Notes: generated by a model not told the origin, from the letters alone. A DNA stretch of 5,193 nt from Ruminococcaceae bacterium UBA3329 (GCA_002361875.1 DERX01000057.1:1-5193); one strand, 5' to 3'; positions 1 to 5,180 are shown, numbered from the stretch's first letter. Numbers and translations: made by a program.

Positions 1-56
1 CATTTCAGGGAAAGGCTCACTGTAGCAAATTACGAGCTCAGGTTCAATGCGTTTAA
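1..56 (-). pseudogene. 3' remnant of a DUF4417 gene cut off by an insertion element (continues beyond the window)
   Basis: Read on the minus strand from about position 59, this segment translates as LKRIEPELVICYSEPFPEM. That is the conserved C-terminal stretch expected directly after GYNEM in DUF4417 proteins. The intact N-terminal part of the same gene lies at 328-875, and the 271-bp insertion at 57-327 separates the two. Joining the codons ATG CTT AA from the right side to the bases following TTAA on the left side restores one open frame with no gap. The remnant has no start codon of its own. An ATG at 121-123 inside the element is in frame with it and would give a fusion beginning MSKGRKRTEELY. 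That ATG has no recognisable ribosome site, so translation is doubtful. The rest of the C-terminus lies outside the window. Confidence 0.85.
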
Positions 57-57
57 G
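53..57. repeat. Target-site duplication, left copy (TTAAG)
   Basis: TTAAG here matches TTAAG at 328-332. If the duplication is only TTAA (53-56), base 57 belongs to the element and the ends are perfectly symmetric (GCTGAGG...CCTCAGC). The 4-bp and 5-bp readings cannot be separated from one copy. Confidence 0.7.
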
Positions 58-81
58 CTGAGGGGAATCGAACCCAATATG
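57..81 (+). repeat. Left terminal inverted repeat of the insertion element
   Basis: This 25-bp end pairs with 303-327, with mismatches at four positions (64, 68, 74 and 76). It begins GCTGAGG, which is identical at both ends. Part of it read on the minus strand (GGTTCGATTCC) resembles a tRNA T-loop, but no tRNA surrounds it. Confidence 0.85.
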
Positions 82-266
82 CCGTAAATACAGCTCTTCA
101 GTGCGTTTTCGTCCTTTCGACATTGATTTGCGTCAGCAAACCTGCTGTCTCAAAAACAAAAACGCATCCAAATATCAAGTATTTACGGTGCGAGCAGTTT
201 TAATCGAGCAAATTTTTGTCTGAGCAAGGCATAAATTTGTAGGAATACTGCCGTATTTCAAAAATT

Positions 267-875
267 TTAACGAAGCTCAGGCGGAAATGTGCCGATTAAA
301 ACCATATCGTGTTCGCTTCTCCTCAGCTTAAGCATTTCATTGTAGCCTTTTAAGAAAAAATCTTTTTGAGCTTTGTGATGCCCGTGTTCATTTACCATAT
401 ACGTTGATACAGCTACTGTACTTCCTTTTTCAATACCATTAAAACAGAAATCAAAGGTATTTTCAAGCCCCCAATTTACAGTTGGTATAACTTTTATGCC
501 TTTGGACGCCATATACGCACCAACCCAGCGGTTTCTGAAAGTGTTATAAAACTGCATTACAGGATTCATTTCAATATACATACTGAAATCAGGGGACAAT
601 ACGCCTTTGTATTGCTTTATCGTATCAATGTATTTTTGCGGCTGTTCCCAAATTTTCTCAAATTCATAATCGTATAAAAAGAAATGAACCAGTCTGTTAT
701 AATGCTTGTCTTTATTGTTTTTTACTTTGTCAAATCCGATAACACGCAAATCTTCATTTGAAGTAATGTTTAAATCACATTTAGGAATGATAGGAATTTT
801 CCATTCTCCTTTTGAATCAAACTCATTGCGTAAAAATAACGGACTTGTACGATAATTAAAATTTTCCTCTGTCAA
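267..875 (-). CDS. DUF4417 family protein, C-terminally truncated by an insertion element
   Basis: The 202-residue product carries the signature of DUF4417, a family of unknown function. Visible motifs are FFLYDYEFEKIW (66-77), YKGVLSPDFSMYIEMNP (89-105), YNTFRNRWVGAY (110-121), GIKVIPTVNW (126-135), FDFCFNGIEKGSTVAVST (141-158) and FFLKGYNEML (173-182). No membrane segment or signal peptide is seen. Residues 1-183 are native. The last 19 residues (LRRSEHDMVLIGTFPPELR) are encoded by the inserted element, so the conserved C-terminal part following GYNEMLK is lost; its remnant lies at 1-56. The start is TTG at 875, supported by GGAGG six bases upstream; no ATG is better placed. The gene stands alone behind its own promoter and a LexA box, and is separated from spo0A by a terminator. 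Family assignment is confident. Whether the shortened protein works is unknown, and it may be a pseudogene. Confidence 0.85.
   Translation of the reverse strand: MTEENFNYRTSPLFLRNEFDSKGEWKIPIIPKCDLNITSNEDLRVIGFDKVKNNKDKHYNRLVHFFLYDYEFEKIWEQPQKYIDTIKQYKGVLSPDFSMYIEMNPVMQFYNTFRNRWVGAYMASKGIKVIPTVNWGLENTFDFCFNGIEKGSTVAVSTYMVNEHGHHKAQKDFFLKGYNEMLKLRRSEHDMVLIGTFPPELR
303..327 (-). repeat. Right terminal inverted repeat of the insertion element
   Basis: This is the reverse-complement partner of 57-81. It also encodes the first residues of the foreign tail (LRRSEHDM) on the truncated DUF4417 protein, because that frame runs into the element. Confidence 0.85.
328..332. repeat. Target-site duplication, right copy (TTAAG)
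   Basis: This is the second copy of the short direct repeat flanking the element. On the minus strand it supplies the CTTAA that belongs to the Leu-Lys codons at the point where the DUF4417 frame is broken. Confidence 0.7.
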
Positions 876-880
876 AATAA

Positions 881-886
881 ACCTCC
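881..886 (-). promoter_or_regulatory. Ribosome binding site fixing the TTG start of the DUF4417 gene
   Basis: The minus strand reads AAGGAGGT here, six bases before the TTG at 875. This near-perfect Shine-Dalgarno sequence is why the non-ATG start is accepted. Confidence 0.8.
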
Positions 887-900
887 TTATAATTGTGTAA

Positions 901-914
901 CGAACATTTGTTCT
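901..914. promoter_or_regulatory. LexA (SOS/DinR) operator of the DUF4417 gene
   Basis: The minus strand reads AGAACAAATGTTCG, a perfect GAAC-N4-GTTC palindrome. It matches the Gram-positive LexA consensus CGAACRNRYGTTYG at 13 of 14 positions. It lies at the expected transcription start, about seven bases below the -10 element, where a bound repressor would block initiation. This indicates that the gene is or was DNA-damage inducible. The site is seen directly; the regulation is inferred. Confidence 0.8.
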
Positions 915-920
915 AATAAT

Positions 921-949
921 ATTGTAGTGAAAAAATTAATGGCTGTCAA
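921..949 (-). promoter_or_regulatory. Housekeeping-type promoter of the DUF4417 gene
   Basis: The -35 element TTGACA (949-944) is a perfect match. It is followed by a 17-bp spacer and TACAAT (926-921), five of six for the -10 consensus. Initiation is expected near 914, inside the LexA box. Such a strong promoter placed under an operator is typical of tightly repressed, inducible genes. Confidence 0.8.
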
Positions 950-964
950 GTATTTTATTAAAAT

Positions 965-997
965 ATAAAAACAAAAAGACAGGTATTAAAACCTGTC
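965..997 (-). terminator. Intrinsic terminator downstream of spo0A
   Basis: On the minus strand a 7-bp perfect stem, GACAGGT (997-991) with ACCTGTC (984-978), closes a 6-base loop and is followed directly by a T-rich run (TTTTTGTTTTTAT). It lies about 27 bases after the spo0A stop codon and just upstream of the DUF4417 promoter, so it separates the two transcription units. Confidence 0.8.
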
Positions 998-1023
998 CTT
1001 ACAAAGTAATTTTTTATAATGTT

Positions 1024-1782
1024 TTATGAAATTTTCATTCGCAGGCGCATTTTATCGCTTATCATTGCGATAAACTCCGAATTTGTGGGCTTACCTCTTG
1101 TGTTCTGAATTGTATAGCCGAAATACGAGCTTAAAACATCGATATCTCCCCTGTCCCACGCAACCTCAATTGCATGGCGAATTGCTCTTTCAACGCGGGA
1201 CGCCGTTGTGCCGTACATTTTTGCAACTGTCGGATAAAGAATTTTCGTGACCGAGCTCATCATTTCACGGTCGTTTATAGAAAGAATTATCGCCTCTCTT
1301 AAATAGCTGTACCCCTTTATATGAGCAGGCACGCCGATTTGATGCATTATTTCGCTGACTGTTACCTGAAGCTCTGCGTCATCGCTTTTGCGAGGTTCGG
1401 ATTTAAACATACCGTGCGAGGAAAGCTGTGTAATTCTTCTTGCAAGCATTTCAATGTCAAACGGTTTCAAAAAATAATAATCCGCACCGGCAGACAGCAA
1501 CTCCTGTTCAAAACGCTGATTGTCAGAGCTTGACATTACCATTATTAAAGGCGGATTGTCCTTTGATTTTAATTCCTCGGTAACTCCCAATGCGTCTATC
1601 CCCGACATAAACGCATCCATTACTACAACATTTGGCGATGTTTTTTCAATTTTGGAAAGAAGCGCTTTACCGTCCTTTTGACAAAGACTGACTTCGCAGC
1701 CGTAAGAACGAAGTAAATTTACACAATTCCTTCCGAAATCCGTTCCTTCTCCTGTCACTACCACTTTTAAACCGTTGTTCAT
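1024..1782 (-). CDS. spo0A: Sporulation master response regulator Spo0A
   Basis: This is the cytoplasmic DNA-binding regulator that, when phosphorylated, switches cells into sporulation. Its 252 residues give a normal full length. Residues 1-120 are a receiver domain with phosphoacceptor Asp56 (VVVMDAFMSG) and Lys106 (FLKPFD). Residues about 137-252 are the Spo0A effector domain, with IGVPAHIKGYSYLREAI (149-165), the recognition helix region TTASRVERAIRHAIEVAW (192-209) and the terminal motif KPTNSEFIAMISDKMRL. The usual receiver Asp-Asp pair is replaced by Gly11-Glu12 (VVVTGEGTDFG), and the Thr normally in the LTA motif is also replaced (MVMSSSD). The receiver may therefore be poorly phosphorylated or atypically controlled. 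The ATG at 1782 has GGAGG seven bases upstream. The gene is monocistronic, with its own candidate promoter and terminator. spoIVB, a common upstream neighbour in Firmicutes, is absent here. Confidence 0.96.
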   Translation of the reverse strand: MNNGLKVVVTGEGTDFGRNCVNLLRSYGCEVSLCQKDGKALLSKIEKTSPNVVVMDAFMSGIDALGVTEELKSKDNPPLIMVMSSSDNQRFEQELLSAGADYYFLKPFDIEMLARRITQLSSHGMFKSEPRKSDDAELQVTVSEIMHQIGVPAHIKGYSYLREAIILSINDREMMSSVTKILYPTVAKMYGTTASRVERAIRHAIEVAWDRGDIDVLSSYFGYTIQNTRGKPTNSEFIAMISDKMRLRMKIS

Positions 1783-1805
1783 ATTTTTTCCTCCGTATTT
1801 TTAAG

Positions 1806-1819
1806 AGCCGTTCTCGGCT
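1806..1819 (-). other. Small hairpin in the spo0A 5' leader
   Basis: AGCCG-AGAA-CGGCT forms a 5-bp GC-rich stem with a four-base loop, about 11 bases upstream of the GGAGG (1790-1794) of spo0A. It is too far from the ribosome site to mask it directly. It could stabilise the short leader transcript. No regulatory role is established. Confidence 0.4.
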
Positions 1820-1835
1820 TCTTTATTTCTTCCTT

Positions 1836-1864
1836 ACTTTACCATAAATAGTAATAAATGGCAA
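1836..1864 (-). promoter_or_regulatory. Candidate sigma-A-type promoter of spo0A
   Basis: TTGCCA (1864-1859, five of six) is followed by a 17-bp spacer and TAAAGT (1841-1836, four of six). Initiation near 1829 would give a leader of about 47 bases. No convincing sigma-H promoter or 0A box was found upstream, although sporulation input would be expected from other Firmicutes. Confidence 0.5.
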
Positions 1865-2075
1865 TAGTAAATTTCATATTTTTTCAAATAAAAATAAAAA
1901 ATTTTTAATACAGATGAAAATTTTGCAGAAAAATGCTACAAAATGACTTATTCGGATAATTTGTTGATTTTAACGGAAAAATTGCTTTTTTTAAGAAAAA
2001 ATTGCGTTTTATTTTGTAATTTATGAATAAAAAAGGTATTGGTTTAAATAATATTCAGCCAAAAACTGACTTAAA

Positions 2076-2098
2076 TTTCAACAGGCAAATTGTTGAAA
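2076..2098. repeat. Inverted repeat TTTCAACA-N7-TGTTGAAA
   Basis: This is a perfect 8-bp dyad with a seven-base centre. It is followed by further related words, TGTTGAAAG at 2103 and TGTTTAAAA at 2112, giving a short run of similar 9-mers. Confidence 0.55.
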
Positions 2099-2123
2099 AC
2101 TCTGTTGAAAGTGTTTAAAACTA

Positions 2124-2143
2124 TGTAAAATAAGCGTTTTACA
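2124..2143. repeat. Inverted repeat TGTAAAA-N6-TTTTACA (operator-like)
   Basis: This is a perfect 7-bp dyad in a 20-bp site. Its arms closely resemble those of the dyad at 2164-2184, with centres about 40 bp apart, which suggests two sites for one DNA-binding protein. No regulator is identified. Confidence 0.55.
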
Positions 2144-2163
2144 GATTTTGATTAAATAAATTT

Positions 2164-2184
2164 TGTAAAGCAAAATACTTTACA
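2164..2184. repeat. Inverted repeat TGTAAAG-N7-CTTTACA (operator-like)
   Basis: This is a perfect 7-bp dyad with a seven-base centre. Six of seven arm bases are the same as in the dyad at 2124-2143. Confidence 0.55.
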
Positions 2185-2200
2185 TTAGATTTTTCTGTTT

Positions 2201-2220
2201 GAATATACAACTGTATATTC
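2201..2220. repeat. 20-base inverted repeat GAATATAC-AACT-GTATATTC
   Basis: This is a perfect 8-bp dyad with a four-base centre. It is followed on the plus strand by ATTTTAATT, which is too interrupted for a confident terminator. It could be a protein-binding site or a weak plus-strand terminator. Confidence 0.5.
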
Positions 2221-2256
2221 ATTTTAATTATGAAGGATTAAATTCATAAACAGACA

Positions 2257-2286
2257 TAAAAAAACTCCCCTGAAAATCAGAGGAGT
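2257..2286 (-). terminator. Intrinsic terminator of the exporter operon
   Basis: On the minus strand a 9-bp stem with one G-T pair, ACTCCTCTG (2286-2278) with CAGGGGAGT (2272-2264), closes a 5-base loop and runs into an uninterrupted T tract. It lies about 29 bases after the permease stop codon and marks the end of the two-gene unit. Confidence 0.88.
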
Positions 2287-2314
2287 TAAAATATATGATT
2301 TAATTGTATTAGCT

Positions 2315-3559
2315 TTAATCTCTGCGAAGTGCCTCAATCGGGGGCATTTTTGCAGCCCGTTTTGCAGGGTAAACGCCGAATATTATACCGATTGCCGAAG
2401 AGAATCCGATTGCGATTGCAACCGTTGAAAATTTGACCGCAAGGGGTACATCCATTATATGTGACACCAGTGCCGCTGACGCAATTCCTAAAAGCAGTCC
2501 GATTGCACCGCCGATAAGACAAAGAATAACAGATTCTGTGAGGAACTGGAACAAAATTGTACCTGTTTTTGCGCCGAGTGCTTTTCTTATACCTATTTCC
2601 CTTGTTCTTTCAGTTATGGACACAAGCATAATGTTCATAACGCCGATACCGCCGACAATCAGTGAAATTGCACTGACAGCCGCAATGAATACCGTAAACA
2701 CATTAATAACTGTATCAAGCAAATCAATATAAGTAGCGTAATTTGTAACCGAATAACAGTCCTTATCGTAATTTCCGTGAAGCGAGCGAATGTAATTGAG
2801 TGCCGATGTGCCTATTCCGTCAAGTTGACTCTCATCAACACAGGTGACATTAACCGTTTCGTAATGATTGGATTTTCCGCCCAAGCTGTCCATAAGCGTT
2901 GCAGGCATTAGCGCCATACAGCTCATCATCTGCATTCCGCCCGTCATAGAAGAAAAGCTGCTCATCATTTCATCCGTATCCATTCCGACGCTTGCCATAA
3001 GGTCAACAACGCCGATAATTTTCAAGGGGGTGGTTATATCATTAACCTTACAGTGAATTGTTTCACCGACAACATTCTTCTCTCCGAAAAGCTGCATTGC
3101 GCTTCCGATGTCAATAACACAGACATTTTTACCTTGAGAATATTCTTCTTCTGTGAAAAATCTGCCGTACTGACACGGCGTGCGGATTAACATCTGCATA
3201 TCCGTATTACAGCCTATGCCCATTAAAAAGCCGTTTTGCTCATTAACGGTTATCCGGCAAGTCGCCATTGACTGCATTGACGCATACTGAACACCGTCAA
3301 GCTTTTTAATTGCCTCAATATCTCTGTCCGTAAAGTAATCTTCATCTGCCGCCGTCTTAGTATTAACAGTTAAAGCAATTGCACTGTTGCCCATATTTCT
3401 TATCATACCGACAATGTAATCTCTGCCTCCATCGCCAACGGTGATAACAGCAATAACCGAGGCAACGCCGATAATAATTCCGAGCATTGTGAGGAGCGAC
3501 CGCATCATATTAGATTTAATGCTGAAAACGGCAATACGAATATTTTCTTTAATACTCAA
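2315..3559 (-). CDS. MacB/FtsX-type ABC exporter permease
   Basis: This is the membrane subunit of a MacB-type ABC transporter, which in related systems exports peptides, antibiotics or other small molecules together with a fusion protein. Its 414 residues have the standard layout. TM1 is at about 19-41 (MLGIIIGVASVIAVI). A large extracytoplasmic MacB-PCD-like domain follows (about 45-280). The FtsX core has three segments at about 284-313, 337-362 and 376-398, with the signature VGGIGVMNIMLVSITERTREIGIRKALGA and a cytoplasmic end PAKRAAKMPPIEALRRD. There is no ATP-binding domain, so a separate ATPase is required. The extracytoplasmic domain is odd: eight cysteines (101-268) and eleven methionines in residues 188-223. 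The start is TTG at 3559, chosen for the MSIKENIRIAV family N-terminus and a GAGGTG ribosome site seven bases upstream. The substrate is unknown. Confidence 0.93.
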   Translation of the reverse strand: MSIKENIRIAVFSIKSNMMRSLLTMLGIIIGVASVIAVITVGDGGRDYIVGMIRNMGNSAIALTVNTKTAADEDYFTDRDIEAIKKLDGVQYASMQSMATCRITVNEQNGFLMGIGCNTDMQMLIRTPCQYGRFFTEEEYSQGKNVCVIDIGSAMQLFGEKNVVGETIHCKVNDITTPLKIIGVVDLMASVGMDTDEMMSSFSSMTGGMQMMSCMALMPATLMDSLGGKSNHYETVNVTCVDESQLDGIGTSALNYIRSLHGNYDKDCYSVTNYATYIDLLDTVINVFTVFIAAVSAISLIVGGIGVMNIMLVSITERTREIGIRKALGAKTGTILFQFLTESVILCLIGGAIGLLLGIASAALVSHIMDVPLAVKFSTVAIAIGFSSAIGIIFGVYPAKRAAKMPPIEALRRD

Positions 3560-3566
3560 GCCTTAA

Positions 3567-3575
3567 CACCTCTCA
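3567..3575 (-). promoter_or_regulatory. Permease ribosome site overlapping the fusion-protein stop codon
   Basis: The minus strand reads TGAGAGGTG. The TGA ends the upstream fusion-protein gene, and AGAGGTG lies seven bases before the TTG of the permease. The arrangement suggests translational coupling and a fixed subunit ratio. Confidence 0.7.
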
Positions 3576-5138
3576 CGCTTTCTTTTGCGCAACCTTTGTT
3601 CCGTCCTCTAACGCAGGATCGGGACTCTTGATTACCATATCGCCTTCATTTACGCCTGATAAAATTTGATAATGCGTATCGTCAAGAATTCCGTGGGTAA
3701 TAGCCTGCTTTTTAACTGTTCCGTTTTTACTGTCATAAATATAAACATAATATGAGCCGCTATCGTAAAGTACTGCCTCAACCGGAACCTTCAAAACATC
3801 GTTAACCTCTTGAAGAGCAATTTTAACATCAGCGTCAAATCCTATTACAACATTTTTATCGGGATTTTTAATTTTAACCTCAACAGGCGCTCCGCCCGAA
3901 GCACCTGAACCGCCCAAAAGACTGCCTGTGATTGAGCTTATGTCAAGTCCGCTCTGTTCAGCAGCAGATGCTGCCACATAAGTTATCTCGCCCTCATAGT
4001 TTTGGTCAAGACTTGTCACCGAAGCCGCCATACCTGTATTTATTTTAACAAGGTCAGCCTTTCCGACAGAAACAGAAACGATAAGATCATCATAGCTATC
4101 CAATGTTATGCCCGTTCCGATTTGTGAATTCTCATCAGAACCGATAAGCGATGAAAGGATTCCGCTATACTGTGTATTTCCGAAAAGAGAACTTAAACCG
4201 TAAGTGTCAGTATTTTCCTTTACAGGTACAAATGCTTCACCGGGTTTAATATTCACCTTTGTAATAATACCGTCCTTGTCGGCATACCAGCCGTTTTTCA
4301 GTTCATCGTAAACGGACTTAATTCCTTCGTAAGTCTTTTTCTTACTGTCAGCTACATTTTTAAGTGCATCAATTATAGTTTCGTTATCCGTGCTTATTGT
4401 AACAGCGCCCTCAGCCTGCAAAGCTGTAAGCTCGGCATTAAGCTGAGAAAGCTCAAGATTCTTCTTAACAACTGCTTGGTAATCTGCATTGTTATTATCA
4501 GATACCGGAATTTTTATAGCAGAAGCAGATGCAATAAATTCGTTTATTTTTGCTTCGGTTGCACCGCCTTCACGCAATTGTTCAGCAAGTGCATCAATCT
4601 TTTCTTTAGGAATAGATTTTTCAGTTATTGCAGAACCGGCCGCTTTAATTTGATTTTCCAAAGCTGCAATTTCTTTTTCCTTTGCAGTAATTTCAGCCTT
4701 TTTGTCTTTTATCGCTTTTTCGTTCTTTGCTTTATTTGCCGATGCATTCTTTGTCATTAAAACAGCATCGTTATAATCCTTCAAAGCAGAATCATAATCC
4801 TTTTTAGCATTAACAAGATGCTGTGACGCACCGCTCACATTAAATGTAGCAATAAGATCGCCTTTTTTAACTTCATCGCCCACCGAAACCTTAACGGCTT
4901 CTGCCACAACGCCGTCAATAGCAACGAAATTATGTGAGTACCCCGATTTCACCGTGCCGCTGACATCAAGCGAATCGGTAATAGCACCCTTTTCTACTGA
5001 TGCCATTTCATATTCGACAGGCTTTTCAGGCTTAAACTGTGAGTACAAAACATAAATCACCAAAGCCAAAATCAAAACTGCTATAGCAATTATCGCTATT
5101 TTGGATTTTACGCTTTTTTTCTTAAAAGCTTTCAACAC
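3573..5138 (-). CDS. HlyD/MacA-family membrane fusion (adaptor) protein of an ABC exporter
   Basis: This is an extracytoplasmic adaptor, anchored by one N-terminal helix, that works with a MacB-type permease. The 521 residues show a basic N-terminus (KKKSVKSK), a membrane anchor (about 14-33) and the first lipoyl half-motif at 72-100 (GVVAEAVKVSVGDEVKKGDLIATF). A lysine/alanine-rich coiled-coil hairpin follows at about 105-169 and 220-281, broken by a linker. The second lipoyl half is at 282-306 (DGIITKVNIKPGEAFVP). The beta-barrel (about 347-440) is interrupted by a Gly/Ser-rich insert (404-416). The C-terminal membrane-proximal domain begins near VLKVPVEAVL. It is somewhat longer than many family members because of the hairpin and Ser-rich insertions (310-345). 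The GTG start at 5138 has only a weak AAGG ten bases upstream; an in-frame TAA just above rules out a longer start. TTG at 5135 is an alternative start. Confidence 0.92.
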   Translation of the reverse strand: MLKAFKKKSVKSKIAIIAIAVLILALVIYVLYSQFKPEKPVEYEMASVEKGAITDSLDVSGTVKSGYSHNFVAIDGVVAEAVKVSVGDEVKKGDLIATFNVSGASQHLVNAKKDYDSALKDYNDAVLMTKNASANKAKNEKAIKDKKAEITAKEKEIAALENQIKAAGSAITEKSIPKEKIDALAEQLREGGATEAKINEFIASASAIKIPVSDNNNADYQAVVKKNLELSQLNAELTALQAEGAVTISTDNETIIDALKNVADSKKKTYEGIKSVYDELKNGWYADKDGIITKVNIKPGEAFVPVKENTDTYGLSSLFGNTQYSGILSSLIGSDENSQIGTGITLDSYDDLIVSVSVGKADLVKINTGMAASVTSLDQNYEGEITYVAASAAEQSGLDISSITGSLLGGSGASGGAPVEVKIKNPDKNVVIGFDADVKIALQEVNDVLKVPVEAVLYDSGSYYVYIYDSKNGTVKKQAITHGILDDTHYQILSGVNEGDMVIKSPDPALEDGTKVAQKKA

Positions 5139-5174
5139 AATAACACGACCTTATCAAATAATATATACTTAATA

Positions 5175-5180
5175 ATTATA
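5175..5180 (-). promoter_or_regulatory. Possible -10 element for the exporter operon
   Basis: A perfect TATAAT on the minus strand lies about 36 bases before the GTG start. The matching -35 would fall beyond the window edge, so it cannot be confirmed. The surrounding DNA is very AT-rich, which makes a chance match likely enough for caution. Confidence 0.35.

Larger units (their letters stand above)
57..327. mobile_element. MITE-like 271-bp non-autonomous insertion element with terminal inverted repeats
   Basis: The ends are imperfect inverted repeats of 25 bp. Positions 57-81 begin GCTGAGGGGAATCGAAC, and the reverse complement of 303-327 begins GCTGAGGAGAAGCGAAC; 21 of 25 bases match. TTAA, extendable to TTAAG, lies directly outside both ends (53-57 and 328-332) and looks like the target-site duplication. 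Removing the element plus one TTAA copy restores a conserved DUF4417 reading frame, which independently fixes the boundaries. The interior has no open frame long enough for a transposase, so it must have been moved in trans. Internal perfect inverted repeats (82-91 with 179-188, and 197-206 with 293-302) make it highly structured. The parent transposase family cannot be named from this sequence. A 4-5 bp TTAA-type duplication is the only clue. Confidence 0.85.
1865..2256. other. AT-rich spacer without genes, containing inverted and direct repeats
   Basis: No coding frame worth naming is present on either strand. The left part (1865-2060) is A/T-tract-rich and contains a direct repeat AAAAATTGC at 1977-1985 and 1997-2005, spaced 20 bp apart. 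The right part (2076-2220) contains four perfect dyads, listed separately. The spacer lies between the exporter terminator and the spo0A promoter, far upstream of the latter. It could hold distal regulatory sites or an unrecognised small RNA, but no RNA family is recognised. Confidence 0.6.

Noticed and set aside
60..75. tRNA T-arm-like sequence on the minus strand (GGGTTCGATTCCC)
   Set aside because: Only three base pairs form beside the loop, and no anticodon arm, D-arm or acceptor stem surrounds it. It is part of the terminal inverted repeat of the insertion element.
116..122. Perfect Spo0A box core (TGTCGAA on the minus strand)
   Set aside because: It lies in the interior of the insertion element, with no promoter next to it. 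A single 7-base match is expected by chance.
1..123. Separate short gene starting at ATG 121-123 (MSKGRKRTEELY...)
   Set aside because: The frame is a fusion of element sequence with the DUF4417 remnant and has no ribosome site. It is better explained as a pseudogene fragment.
1321..1533. Plus-strand open frame of 70 codons opposite spo0A
   Set aside because: It is antisense to a highly conserved gene, has no ribosome site and encodes a low-complexity, non-protein-like sequence.
1806..1830. Possible plus-strand terminator (AGCCG hairpin followed by TTCTTTATTTCTT)
   Set aside because: The stem is only 5 bp and the T run is interrupted. No plus-strand gene precedes it.
2091..2120. DnaA-box-like 9-mers (TGTTGAAAA, TGTTGAAAG, TGTTTAAAA) suggesting an origin or DnaA-controlled site
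   Set aside because: They differ from TTATCCACA/TGTGGATAA at two or more positions. No dnaA, dnaN or other replication gene is nearby, and A/T-rich DNA gives such words easily.
2433..3056. Plus-strand open frames opposite the permease
   Set aside because: They are shadows of a well-supported ABC permease gene, without start signals or recognisable domains.
4476..4760. Plus-strand open frame of 94 codons opposite the fusion-protein coiled coil
   Set aside because: Its Cys/Phe-rich composition is the reverse-strand shadow of Lys/Ala/Glu-rich codons. No ribosome site or known motif is seen.
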